DNA of 64,000 nucleotides from contig NC_056042.1 in the NCBI RefSeq assembly GCF_004379255.2, positions 11,145,901 to 11,209,900 on the forward strand. The letters are read 5' to 3'. Shown here one piece after another: positions 44,814 through 55,500 of the stretch. The translations under genes were made by a program, and so were the position numbers. Under the pieces are notes generated by a model, which made no database searches, was not told the DNA's origin, and saw only the letters and a list, made by a program, of their open reading frames with translations. This stretch comes from Salvia splendens (Eukaryota > Streptophyta > Magnoliopsida > Lamiales > Lamiaceae). Within the stretch, counting starts at the first letter, position 1. The number at the start of each line of letters is the position of its first letter.

Positions 44814-47800
44814 TTAAGGTTCCTTTTCCACAAGGAACCATGGAAATCTGGCTTTAATCACCTCCGCAAACTCCCATGAAGCATCTGCCGGCGATTTTCC
44901 CTCCCAATGGATGAGCCATTTAGTAGCCGCTTGATTATGTCTCTTAACCATTTTTCTGTCGAGTATCGCCTGAGGAATAGCGTCATTTAAGTGAGATATC
45001 TCTGGTAGATCAGTTACGGGGCCTGTTGGAGGGGAAGCTGGTTTCAACAATGATACATGAAACACATTATGAATTGTAGCCGAGGCTGGTAGATTGAGTT
45101 TATAAGCTACTGCACCAATCCTATCCAATATCTGATATGGACCAAAGTATTTGGGCTCAAATTTGTGGTGTTTTCCTCGGATGGATCTCTGCCTATACTC
45201 TCTCAATTTCAACCAAACCCACTCCCCTATCTCAAACTCCTTATCACTTCTGTGTTTGTCCGCTTGTTTCTTCATTCTGTCAGCCGCTTTCTGGACATTT
45301 CGTTTAAGTATAGCAAGCATCTCTTCTCTGTCTCTGAGAGCAAGATCGACTGCTTCAATATTGGAATCACCCGGTAAATAAGGAACATGTAAAGGAGGTG
45401 CAAAGCCATATAGAGCTTCAAAAGGAGTCATTCTAATACTCGAGTGATAGGTAGTATTGTACCAGTACTCAGCCAAACTCAACCAATGGAACCAAGTATG
45501 CGGTTTCTCTCCCATAGCACAACGTAAATAGCATTGTAAACTTCGGTTGACTATTTCAGTTTGCCCATCCGTTTCTGGGTGATAAGCCGTGGAATACAAC
45601 AACTCAACCCCTAACAAGCTCATGAATTCTTTCCAGAAACTTCCCACAAAGATAGCTCCTCTATCACTCACAATCTTAACTGGCATTCCATGCAATTTAA
45701 ACACAGAATCCATAAACACCTCAGCTACTTTCTTTGCTGTAAATGGGTGTGAAAGAGCCATAAAATGTGCATATTTACTTAGTCTATCCACCACCACAAA
45801 TATAGTGTCATAACCTTGAGAGCTCGGCAAGGCTTCAACAAAATCCATTGAGATATCTGTATAAATTGCAGTAGGTATTGGGAGAGGCTGTAATAATCCA
45901 GACGGAGAAGTATTACCAGGCTTGTATTTTTGGCAAGTAACACATAGTCGCACAAACTCTCTGACATCTTTTCTCAGTTTCGGCCAATATAACAGGGCAG
46001 CTATCCTCTTGTAAGTTCCCAATACTCCTGAATGACCAGCCAAGGCAGATCCATGGAAAGTAGATAAGATCTGAGCCTTAAGTAACACATCATTTCCCAC
46101 CACCAGCTTGCCTTTTCTTCTCAGTTCTTCCCTCTCCCAACTAAATTTTGGATGAGACTCTGTATTCTGCCTTTTTTCTTCCAAAATTTTCTGGATCAGA
46201 GTGTCTTTTTTCCATGATTCCTTAACTTTTGCAATTAACTCAAGAGGAATCACAAAGGAAGTTAGAGCATAAGTCATCACTTCTGGAATTCTAGACAAAG
46301 CATCAGCCACTGAATTCTCAATGCCTTTCTTGTATCTAATTTCATAATCAAATTGCATTAGCTTGGTCATCCAAGCTTGTTGAGTAGGTGTAGTCAGCTT
46401 CTGATCCATCAAATATTTCAAACTCTGATGATCAGTCAGAATGATGAACTTCTTGCCTTGCAAATAATGATACCACTTCTTCACAGCCATTAAAATAGCC
46501 AACAATTCCTTCTCATATACTGATAAAGTCTGATATTTAGGAGATAGAGACTTACTAATGAAGGCTATGGGGTGCTTATCTTGCATTAGCACAGCTCCAA
46601 TTCCAAATCCCGAAGCATCAGTCTCTATAACGAACTCTTTAGAAAAATCTGGCAAGGCCAACACAGGAGCTGTTATCATAGCCATTTTCAGCTTTTCAAA
46701 AGCTTCTTGTGCTTCATTTGTCCACTTGAATGTATTGCCCTTAATCACCTCTATCAGTGGTCTAGCTATCACTCCATAATGATGCACAAATCTCCTGTAA
46801 TAGCCAGTTAAGCCAAGGAAGCTTCTCACTTGTTTGACAGTCTTAGGCTGAGGCCAATGTTTCACTGCTTCTATTTTTCCTTCATCAGTTGAGACCCCTT
46901 CATGAGATATAACATGACCGAGATACTCCACTTTCTTACACCCAAAAGTACACTTGCTCCTTTTAGCTAATAAGCTATGTTCTTTCATCAATTCCAGAAC
47001 CACTCTCAAGTGTTGCTCATGGGCCTCTTGGTTGCTGCTGTAGACTAGAATATCATCAAAGAATACCAGTATAAATTTCCTCAAATAACTTCTGAAAATT
47101 GTGTTCATTAGATTCTGAAATGTTGCTGGAGCATTTGTCAAACCAAATGGCATGACTAAAAACTCATAGTGCCCGGAGTGAGTTTTAAAAGCAGTCTTAT
47201 GGACATCCTCCGGTCTCATCCTTACTTGCCAGTAACCTGACCTTAAATCAATCTTTGAGAACCAAGCAGCCTTACCCAATTCATCTAGCAACTCCTCAAT
47301 AACAGGTATAGGGTACTTGTCTTTGACAGTGATAGCATTCAATGCTCTATAATCCACACACATTCTCCAAGTAGAGTCCTTCTTTTTAACCAACACAATG
47401 GAACTTGCAAAAGGGCTCTCACTATGTCGAATAACTCCAGCCTTAAGCATATCTTCAATCATAGCTTCAATAACATTTTTCTGATGTGCAGCATATTTAT
47501 AAGGTCTCATGTTGATGGCATCTGCTCCCTCTTTTAAAATAATTTTGTGATCCAGTTCTCTCTGTGGAGGTAGTGTTTTCGGCTCCTCAAATATTTCAGC
47601 AAACTCTTTAAGAATCATATTAAGCTTTGGCCAAATTTCCTCAACACTAAGCTCATAACATAAATCTGCCTCCAACTCAACAGCAGGTATCCACTGACTG
47701 AGCTTTCTCTCATTAACATCAGCTTCATCTGGATTCATTATGTGTAGAAAATTCAATTGCTCAACCTTAGGTGACCATCTCTCACCTTGTAGTTTCACTT

Positions 47801-49196
47801 CCTCTCCATTCAACTTGAAGACCATACTGAGATTGTTAAAATTCCACTTAATCTCGCCCAAAGTGGATAACCATTCTCCACCCAATATCAGATCATAAGT
47901 CTCCAGAGTAATAAGATAGACTTCACTCTGAAATCTGGATCCTTGCATCTCCCATTCCAACCTATTGCATTTTTGGGTACATTGCAGAATCTGCCCATTA
48001 GCTACTTCCACAGCTTTTGAATTAACAGGAAGTAGTTCACAATTGATTTTTCTAGCCACTTTCGAGCTTAAAAAATTGTGAGTGCTACCAGTATCTATCA
48101 ATATTCTCAAGATCTTACCCTGACATTTCCCTCTAATCCTCATTACTTGAGGTCCATCCTTTCCCCACACAGCATGTAAGGAGAGCTGCAGATCAGATTT
48201 CTCATCTTCTTCTTCATCCTCACTCACTTCCTGCACCTCATTACTTCCCACTTCTCCTACCTCAAGTAGCTGCACAACATATGATCTTCTCTTACTACAC
48301 TGGTGGTTTGGAGTGAATTTCTCCGTGCACCAGAAACACTCTTTTCTTGCCCTCTTTTCATCCATTTCTTTTGGAGTCAAATTGGTACTAGCTCTAACAC
48401 CATTCGGTCTACCAACCTCCTTGTTACTTCCATTCCAGTTATTCAAGACTCCAACCTTATTAGTAGCAGTCACAGCCAAAGGTTTGCTATTAGAATAGTA
48501 GCTACTGCTCGCTTGAACATGGCTCTGACTAACCTTTGTTTTAACACCTAGAGCTCTCACAGTCAACTCTTGTAGTTTAGCTAAAGAGTAAGCCTCAGAT
48601 AATGCCTTAGGTCTAAACATACGCACAGGCATTTGTAGTTCATCAATTAATCCAGATAAGAAGAAGCTCAAAGCTTGATCCTCTCTAATTCCAGCTCTAG
48701 GATATAATTCATCAAAGGTATCCATGTAATTTTGTAGCGTACCTGTTTGTTTGAGGTTCCTGAGGTCAGCTAATGGATCCTCATATGCGTGAGCACCAAA
48801 GCGAGCGGCCAAGGATGAACTATAGCTCGACCAATCCGCGTACGCCATATCTCCATGTAAGCTTTCAAAACCTCGATGCCACAGCAAAGCCTTCCCTTCT
48901 AGATGAATTGCAGCCACTCTAACCTTATCCTCTTCAGGTACCTTAGCCACTTGGAAAAAGTACTCAGCTCTCATCATCCACCCTTCAAAACCGTCTCCAT
49001 CGAATTTAGGAAATTCATATCGCGTCGATCTTCCTCCATTTTCATACCGATTCCAACCAGTCTCCATTTCATTATTTTTCTGATTCTGCAAATTAAGCGC
49101 AGCAATTGTTTGCGACATCTCCATCATCTCGGCCTTATGCTCTTCTCGCATCTCTTGCAATTTCTGTTCCATCGCCTCCAACATTTTCTTCTCCAT
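44814..49196 (-). CDS. Gag-Pol polyprotein of Reina-like Ty3/gypsy element
   Basis: The 1460-residue frame starts at ATG 49194-49196; an in-frame GTG a few codons upstream is not a credible plant start. Approximate residues: coiled-coil-like Glu/Met-rich start 1-45; gag core 60-230; zinc knuckle-like C-x2-C...H-x-C near 286-300; protease DTGST near 368; RT 590-770 with catalytic FFDD near 712; RNase H TDAS near 859; integrase zinc HHCC near 1045-1090 and D-D-E near 1118, 1177 and 1214; chromodomain-like tail near 1410-1455 (AILDRKMVKRHNQ). All catalytic motifs are present and there is no stop or frameshift. It would make particle, cDNA and integration functions. Expression would start in the right-hand LTR. 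Confidence 0.93.
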   Translation of the reverse strand: MEKKMLEAMEQKLQEMREEHKAEMMEMSQTIAALNLQNQKNNEMETGWNRYENGGRSTRYEFPKFDGDGFEGWMMRAEYFFQVAKVPEEDKVRVAAIHLEGKALLWHRGFESLHGDMAYADWSSYSSSLAARFGAHAYEDPLADLRNLKQTGTLQNYMDTFDELYPRAGIREDQALSFFLSGLIDELQMPVRMFRPKALSEAYSLAKLQELTVRALGVKTKVSQSHVQASSSYYSNSKPLAVTATNKVGVLNNWNGSNKEVGRPNGVRASTNLTPKEMDEKRARKECFWCTEKFTPNHQCSKRRSYVVQLLEVGEVGSNEVQEVSEDEEEDEKSDLQLSLHAVWGKDGPQVMRIRGKCQGKILRILIDTGSTHNFLSSKVARKINCELLPVNSKAVEVANGQILQCTQKCNRLEWEMQGSRFQSEVYLITLETYDLILGGEWLSTLGEIKWNFNNLSMVFKLNGEEVKLQGERWSPKVEQLNFLHIMNPDEADVNERKLSQWIPAVELEADLCYELSVEEIWPKLNMILKEFAEIFEEPKTLPPQRELDHKIILKEGADAINMRPYKYAAHQKNVIEAMIEDMLKAGVIRHSESPFASSIVLVKKKDSTWRMCVDYRALNAITVKDKYPIPVIEELLDELGKAAWFSKIDLRSGYWQVRMRPEDVHKTAFKTHSGHYEFLVMPFGLTNAPATFQNLMNTIFRSYLRKFILVFFDDILVYSSNQEAHEQHLRVVLELMKEHSLLAKRSKCTFGCKKVEYLGHVISHEGVSTDEGKIEAVKHWPQPKTVKQVRSFLGLTGYYRRFVHHYGVIARPLIEVIKGNTFKWTNEAQEAFEKLKMAMITAPVLALPDFSKEFVIETDASGFGIGAVLMQDKHPIAFISKSLSPKYQTLSVYEKELLAILMAVKKWYHYLQGKKFIILTDHQSLKYLMDQKLTTPTQQAWMTKLMQFDYEIRYKKGIENSVADALSRIPEVMTYALTSFVIPLELIAKVKESWKKDTLIQKILEEKRQNTESHPKFSWEREELRRKGKLVVGNDVLLKAQILSTFHGSALAGHSGVLGTYKRIAALLYWPKLRKDVREFVRLCVTCQKYKPGNTSPSGLLQPLPIPTAIYTDISMDFVEALPSSQGYDTIFVVVDRLSKYAHFMALSHPFTAKKVAEVFMDSVFKLHGMPVKIVSDRGAIFVGSFWKEFMSLLGVELLYSTAYHPETDGQTEIVNRSLQCYLRCAMGEKPHTWFHWLSLAEYWYNTTYHSSIRMTPFEALYGFAPPLHVPYLPGDSNIEAVDLALRDREEMLAILKRNVQKAADRMKKQADKHRSDKEFEIGEWVWLKLREYRQRSIRGKHHKFEPKYFGPYQILDRIGAVAYKLNLPASATIHNVFHVSLLKPASPPTGPVTDLPEISHLNDAIPQAILDRKMVKRHNQAATKWLIHWEGKSPADASWEFAEVIKARFPWFLVEKEP

Positions 49197-49238
49197 TTCC
49201 GCACCTCGAGTCACCGTTCCGACGTCCGGAGATCGATT

Positions 49239-49250
49239 GCTCTGATACCA
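49239..49250 (-). other. tRNA-iMet primer-binding site (Reina-like element)
   Basis: Minus strand TGGTATCAGAGC lies two bases inside the 5' LTR boundary and matches the plant initiator-Met tRNA complement perfectly. Confidence 0.94.
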
Positions 49251-49252
49251 AT

Positions 49253-49794
49253 TGTTACGATCTTACGCCGCGATCGACCTATCGTAGCTCGTCACTGCCG
49301 AACTCAGTGACTTCTTCGCGGTCGGCTGCCGAACTCCGTGATTTCTTCGCGGTCGGCCTATCTTACCTCGTCACTGCCGAGCTCAGTGACCTCTTCTCGG
49401 TCTTCCTCTCTTAGTTCGGCGTTGCCGAACTCAGCGATAAAACGCCGATCTCAACACTTGAATGATCAATAGAATGGATTGCATTAACAATGATAATGTT
49501 CTACAATCGAATAAGAAGCAAAGAGGAGCTCGCGATCCACGATCGGAGCTTAACAAACATACAACTCACAATATTCACGACAACTCAAAAGAAAGAACAA
49601 CTACTGCTATTTATACTCTCTGTATCTTAGCTCACTTCCTTCTCATTGGCTAGCAACACGTCACTGCCCTCTTCTTATTGGTTGAGACCTCTTAACTAAT
49701 GCCACGTCACCGCGCTCTCCTTATATATCGCATGCATGTTCGCTAATGTTGCATGCATGTAAGCTAATTACGGTTTATACTCATGCATGCAACA
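49253..49794 (-). repeat. 5' LTR of Reina-like element (unit 2)
   Basis: In element orientation it begins TGTTGCATGCATGAG. It has three CATGCATG (RY-type) motifs within the first 70 bases and then GATATATAAGG, a likely TATA box, at about 49719-49730. Degenerate repeats of about 40 bp lie toward its end. Confidence 0.93.
49719..49794 (-). promoter_or_regulatory. RY-motif cluster plus TATA box in Reina-like LTR
   Basis: Three CATGCATG motifs precede TATATAAGG by 10 to 60 bases in the transcribed orientation. RY motifs (CATGCA) are known targets of plant B3 factors such as ABI3/FUS3/LEC2 in seeds. Use as a promoter is inferred from arrangement only. Confidence 0.55.
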
Positions 49795-50053
49795 GATGAC
49801 CTGCAACAAAAAAAACAATTAGTTAAATAGAGAAGAAGTGAGAGAGAGAAAAGAGGGAAGTATTCCACCTGTGAACGAGGAGGGATAGAGGAAGAAGGAT
49901 TAGGGCGGCGAGGGCGTTGGAGTAAGCGACGAAAGTGTAATTAGTCATTCCAGAAGCAAGGGCGCTTTTGCTGATGATAATGAGGCCAACTTGCGCGGTT
50001 GAGGCAAGCACCATCCCCAAATACGGCGTCGCAGCGTGCTCCGCCAGCCCCAT
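49795..50053 (-). pseudogene. WAT1/UMAMIT-related transporter, exon 1 and first 6 nt of exon 2 (unit 2)
   Basis: Exon 1 runs from ATG 50051-50053 to 49869 and encodes MGLAEHAATPYLGMVLAST and the first two membrane helices (QVGLIIISKSALASG, LAALILLPLSLLVHR). Intron 1 (49801-49868, 68 bp, GT-AG) is followed by only six bases of exon 2 (49795-49800) before the Reina-like element. The family N-terminus normally begins with such a short cytosolic segment and helix pair. This exon is absent from unit 1. Confidence 0.9.
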
Positions 50054-50272
50054 CTCGCCGCCGTCAATTTTAGCTAGTGATGTTGGCTTGGTGTAAGTTG
50101 TTCAAACAGATTCGGAATTTAGTGACGGGCATTCAACAATTTTTTTAAGTACTCCCACATTTTGTTAGGTGTCTAGATTCAATGGATGAAATTGAATGAG
50201 AATTTGATTTTAAGATAACAAAGAGATTGGTGGGGACGCGGTCGCACTGCGGGACATTTGCGGTGGAGATCA
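50054..50272. other. Upstream region of WAT1-like gene (unit 2)
   Basis: About 220 bases between the WAT1-like start and the Harbinger-like element. No TATA box is obvious, so the promoter may have been disturbed or is not recognisable. Confidence 0.4.
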
Positions 50273-51088
50273 GAGCATCCACTATAGGTATAGGCGGACG
50301 TCCCAAATAGCCCCGACCTTTTTTTGTCCATAGTCCCAATTTTTTTGTCCACAATCCCAAATTTTTGTTTCGGCCACTTTAGACGGACACTTCCAATAGC
50401 TCCACAATTTTATAATCAATTTTCATTTTAATTTTAAAACAAAATACATGTACATAATCCCTCAATTTACAAAACTCCAACATCTCCGGCTCCATTTCCG
50501 CCGAATCCCCCTGCTCCGCCACCCTGATTTCGTTAGATCTCTCTCAAAACTCCATCTCCGGCGAGCTCTCTGACCTGGCCAGCCTCGCCGCTTGTTCCTC
50601 CCTCTCCTCCTCAATCTCTCCGCCAACACAATCAACCAATCCCCCCACTCTCCCCCAAGCGCCGCCGCGTTTTCCTCCCTCAAAACCCTCGATCTCTCCC
50701 ACAACAACATCTCCGGCGACTCCTCCGCCTCGTGGCTGCTCTCCGCCTCCGCATTCCCCTCCATCCAGCAATTGTCGCTCCAATTCAACAAGCTCGCCGG
50801 AATCCTCCCAGATCTCAACAATTCAACTCAACTCCGATCGCCGAAAAAAATCGAAGGGGGAGACGGCGCGCCGACCGCCCCGCCGCCCCGCCATCGCCCC
50901 GTCCTCACCCTCTAGTCGCCGAAGGTGCGTCCGCCCCACTATAGACCGGCGCGCCGACCGCCCCGCCATCGCCCCGTCCTCGCCCCCATTTTTTCATCCG
51001 CCTCGTGGCGGACGTCCCTCCCACTATAGTCTGCCCCGTCGTCGCCCCCTCCGAGTCGTCCGCCCCGCCTCGCATATAGTGGATGCTC
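50273..51088. mobile_element. Harbinger-like non-autonomous DNA transposon carrying a host gene fragment
   Basis: Inverted termini GAGCATCCACTATA / TATAGTGGATGCTC and the 3-bp duplication TCA (50270-50272, 51089-51091) define an 816-bp element. The subterminal right part is very C/G-rich with CCGCCCCGCC-type repeats and further CCACTATAG motifs. The interior holds an LRR coding fragment. Terminal and duplication sizes suit PIF/Harbinger, although TCA is not the usual TWA target. No transposase is present. Confidence 0.75.
50461..50830 (+). pseudogene. BRI1-like LRR receptor-kinase fragment captured in DNA transposon
   Basis: Plus-strand sequence reads leucine-rich-repeat text in two frames: NSNISGSISAESPCSAT, LISLDLSQNSISGELSDLAS, then after a frameshift near 50610 LNLSANTINQSP, SLKTLDLSHNNISGDSSASW and SIQQLSLQFNKLAGILPDLN. 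The order and wording resemble the N-terminal LRRs of BRI1/BRL brassinosteroid receptors. There is no signal peptide, island domain, membrane helix or kinase. It lies wholly between the transposon ends, as expected for a transduplicated fragment. The specific parent gene is inferred from motif resemblance only. Confidence 0.75.
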
Positions 51089-51977
51089 TCAGAATGGCTG
51101 AATGCCTGAATTGCATGGGAGGTTAGGTTAGGCTGAGGGATAGGTGTTTTCGATATTTTTGTTTCAAATTTCATCTATAAATAATCTACTACAACTAATT
51201 TGATCATTGTTGCTAGATTGATACTCTCTTTCTTCCCTCATAGTTTGAGTAATCTTTTCATTTTGAGAAATTCCCTCATAATTGAGTCATTTCTATATAA
51301 AGTAATTTTTTTCTCTTTCTTAGGTTTTCTATTATTTTATTATCTTTACTTTATTCACTTTCTATTTATTCTCGGAACGGAGGGAGTATCAATATGATCA
51401 TTGTTGCTTGATTGATGAGTAATGAGGATTCTATTCACAAATGCAACCGAATTCTTGAATAATTGATAAATGACCGCTACAAACGATATTGACCGTCTGA
51501 TAATTAATGGATAATGACTGACGTCACAAACAATATAGACCGTTTGATAAGTCATGGATAATTATTGATGTCGTAAATGATAGCAAAAGAAGAAAAACTC
51601 ACCAAATATTATTAATGAAGGCATGAATTTTCATCCATCATAATGAAGCTTTATAAAGGCATTAACTTCAAAGATTAAACAAAACTTAAAAGAAATATAT
51701 ATAGCCATTAATTTCAAAATATAATAAAATAAAATTTTAAAGAAATAAATTAAAAGGAAATCCTAATTAATAGAAAAAAATACTCCACCAAATAATTAAT
51801 ATTGTTCCATCTACTTAGTATAATTAACTATGAAAACATATAAATACCCTAAATAAAATACCAAAATAAATTAAGCTATTTAGATAAAAACCCAAATTTA
51901 TAAAAAGAAAACAAATTAAAATTAACTTATGATAGCATGTATTTAAATTGGAGTGTGGAGGTCTCAGTTGATTGCTA
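51089..51977. other. AT-rich spacer (unit 2)
   Basis: The same as 21580-22468. No gene is seen. Confidence 0.5.
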
Positions 51978-52196
51978 CTCCCTCCATTCCATAAAGTTTG
52001 TCTCATTTTACTATTTTCATCTGTCACACAGAATTTGTCCTAATTGAAATTTTTCTAAAAATAGATATAAATACATCTCTCAATCTCCTCAATGTGAGAC
52101 GCTTATTCCACTATACACCTCCATTTAATAAAAAGTCAAGCAATTTTATAAACATGTGCTGAGTCAAATTGGGACAAATTTGTGGGACGGAGGGGG
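51978..52196. mobile_element. Stowaway-like MITE (unit 2)
   Basis: Same insertion as 22469-22686 with a one-base A-run difference; TA flanks at 51976-51977 and 52197-52198. Confidence 0.8.
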
Positions 52197-52230
52197 TACT
52201 TGAGATAGCCAGTGGTTTAATTCTAAGTAC

Positions 52231-52521
52231 TGTTAATTATGGAGCCTAATTTATCTCCTACCATGATTATGATTTGTTTCCTTGAAGTATTTTTTCCTTG
52301 TGATATATGTTTCCTAGTTTGACTAGAATTAGGGTTCTCTAGTTGCTTATAAATAGAGGTGCTCCCTCATTGTTAAATCATGTTTATTCTGAAATTATAT
52401 AGTGAAATCCATAGCTTGGCATCGCCCCCAGACGTAGATACACATTGTATCGAACTGGGTAAACAATTTCTGGTGTTCATTCTCTTTCATATTCGTGATT
52501 GCCTGTGTTTATTTCCCAACA
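52231..52521 (+). repeat. 5' LTR of copia element (unit 2)
   Basis: 291 bp, matching the unit 1 5' LTR by eye, with the TATAAATA box at 52358-52365. Confidence 0.93.
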
Positions 52522-52561
52522 ACTGGTATCAGAGCCTAGGGTTTAAGAGGCAGAAATCACG

Positions 52562-55500
52562 ATGGGGATCGACGAGAAAATTGTTGTAGAGAAGTTCGAC
52601 GGATCTGATTTCGGATTTTGGAATATGCAGATTGAGGATTACCTGTACGGTAAAGATCTCTGGAAGCCTTTAAAAACTAAACCTGAAAAGATGGAACAGG
52701 AGGAGTGGGAGCTGCTGGACAGAAAAGCGATGAACGCGATTAGGCTATCGTTGTCCAAGGATGTGGCTTATCACACGACTGCAGCAAAGTCGACAAAGGA
52801 GATGATGAAGATCTTGGAGGACATGTATCATAAACCATCAACGGCAAACAAGGTACATCTGATTAGACGATTGTTTAATTTTAGAATGCAAGAGGGAAAG
52901 CTGGTGCAACAACATCTCAAAGAGTTCAACATGATTACTTCGCAACTGAACTCGGTTGATATAAAATTCGATGATGAAATTCGTGCCCTGATTTTGCTAT
53001 CATCTATGCCTGAGAGTTGGGCTGGCACAGTGACAGCAGTTACTGCTAGAGAGACAAACCTAACAATTGACAGAGTAAGAGATCTGATGATTGGTGAGGA
53101 AGTTCGCCGGAGAGAATCAGAATCTTCTACTTCGAGATCAGCACTGAATATTGAACAGAGAGGCAGATCGAAGGGAAAGCAAAATCGTGGAAGATCAAAT
53201 TCTAGAGGGAGGAGCCAATCCAAGAAGGATATGGATAAAGTTAAATGCTGGAATTGTGATGAGTTTGGGCATTTTAGAAATCAGTGTGAGGCACCGAAGA
53301 AGTATAAGAATAAGGATCAGAAGAACAAGAAGACAGCAAACGCTACCATGTCTGATGATGATGGTGAGGCGTTGGTCTTGAGTGTCAGTAGTCCGATGGA
53401 ATCGTGGGTATTGGATTCTGGAGCGTCGTTCCACTCCTGCAGCAATGTGGAGATAATGGAAGACTACGTTTCTGGCGATTTTGGGAAGGTACATCTGGCT
53501 GATGACGAGCCCTTAGATATAGTGGGAAAGGGAAACGTGAAGGTAGTGACGTCCAATGGATCCGTGATAAAACTGAATGGAGTCAGACACATTCCAGGAT
53601 TGCAGAGAAGTTTGATTTCGATTGGGCAGCTTGATGCAGAAGGGTACACTGTGACGTTTGGCTGCAACAATTGGAAGATTACCAAGGGAGCTATGATAGT
53701 AGCTCGAGGTAAGAAGGAGGGTACGTTGTATACCACAACTAACTCCAAAGATTGCATTGATATTGCAAGTGAGGCAAATAATGCAGATTTGTGGCACTGT
53801 CGTCTTGACCACATGAGCGAGAAAGAGATGAAGATAACATGCTCAAGAGGTTTACTGTCTGGCCTGAAAACTGTTGAAGTTGGCCTGTGCGAGGATTGCG
53901 TGTTTGGGAAACAGAAAATGGTGAGTTTCTCAAGAGGAGGCAGAAAATTGAAGACACGGAAGTTGGAGATGGTCCACACGGATCTATGGGGACCAGCACC
54001 TGTGAAGTCCCTAGGAGGCTCTGAATATTATATGACTTTCATCGACGACTCTACTAGAAAGCTATGGGTTTATTTTCTGAAGAGTAAATCCGATGCGTTT
54101 GACGTTTTTAGGAAGTGGAAAGCCCTTGTTGAAACTGAAACCGGGCTGAAGGTGAAGTGTCTAAGATCCGATAATGGAGGAGAATATGAACTTGCAAAGT
54201 TCAAGGAGTTCTGCGCCGAGAATAGAATCCGCATGGAGAAAACTGTGAAAGGAACTCCACAGCAGAATGGAATCGCAGAGCGTATGAACAGAACGTTGAA
54301 CGAGCGAGCAAGATGCATGAGATTGAAAAGTGGATTGCCAAAGAGTTTTTGGGCAGATGCAGTCAACACAGCTGCATTCCTAATTAATAGAGGTCCATCA
54401 GTTCCCTTGGAGTTTCGGATACCCGAGGAGGTTTGGACAGGAAAAGAGGTAAATCTATCTTTCCTACGCATCTTTGGTTGTGTTGCTTATGCTCAAGTTA
54501 GTTCCGTTGAGAGAAGTAAGTTGGATGCTAAATCTATTAAGTGTACGTTCATTGGTTATGGAGGCGATGAGTTCGGTTATAGACTCTGGGATGAGCAGAA
54601 CCGTAAGGTTATTCGCAGTAGAGATGTCATTTTCAATGAACAAGTATTGTACCAGGATAGATTGGAGGCGTCGAGTCCCAGCAGTTCTGAGCCACAAGTG
54701 GTCGAGCTAGACATCTCAAACTCGAGTGGGAGCAAAGAGAGTCAGAATGCTGAAGAGGTGCTTGAAGAAGAACCAAGCACTCCACCACCGACTATTCCGC
54801 TGCCTAAATTGACTACAGAGCGACGTGCACCTGATAGGTACTCGCTCTCTAATTTCTATTTGTTACTTACTGATGGTGGTGAGCCCGAGTGTTATGCAGA
54901 GGCAGGAGAAGGCCCTGATAAACGAATGTGGAAAATTGCCATGGATGATGAGTTTGCCTCTCTTCTCCTGAATGGCACATGGGAGCTTGTGGAACTTCAT
55001 AAAGGGAAAAAGGCATTGCATTGCAAGTGGGTCTATCGAATCAAATGTGAAGCTGATGGTAGCAAGCGCTACAAGGCTAGGCTGGTTGTCAAGGGATTTG
55101 AGCAACGATACGGTATTGATTATACAGATGTGTTCACTCATGTTGTGAAACTAACTACTATTCGTTTAGTGTTGAGTATGGTAGTTGCAGAAAATCTATT
55201 GTTACATCAGATGGATATAAAGACGGCATTCATTCATGGTGATTTGGAGGATGAGTTGTACATAACACAACCTGAAGGATTCGTAGTAAAAGGAATGGAA
55301 AATCTTGTGTGCAAGTTGAAGAAGAGCTTGTATGGTTTAAAGCAAGCTCCAAAGCAGTGGTACAAGAAGTTTGATAGATTCATGATGGAGATTGGATATA
55401 AAAGATGATACGCTGACCATTGTTGTTACTACAAGAGGTTTGACAAGAGCTATTTTATCCTGTTATTATATGTTGATGATATGTTGATTGCAGGAGGTGA

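Larger units (their letters stand above)
44261..49794 (-). mobile_element. Reina-like Ty3/gypsy retrotransposon, apparently intact (unit 2)
   Basis: A 5534-bp minus-strand element with 542-bp LTRs (44261-44802 and 49253-49794) and perfect target duplication GATGA (44256-44260, 49795-49799). It has a canonical tRNA-iMet primer site, a purine tract AAGAGGGGAGCAT and one uninterrupted gag-pol frame. Compact size, short LTRs, single ORF and chromodomain-like tail suggest the Reina clade. The LTRs differ by one adjacent two-base change by eye, indicating recent insertion. The target is exon 2 of the WAT1-like gene. Confidence 0.95.

Noticed and set aside
49197..49214. Six extra codons at the start of the Reina-like Gag-Pol
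   Set aside because: They depend on a GTG start; the ATG at 49194-49196 is the credible plant start.
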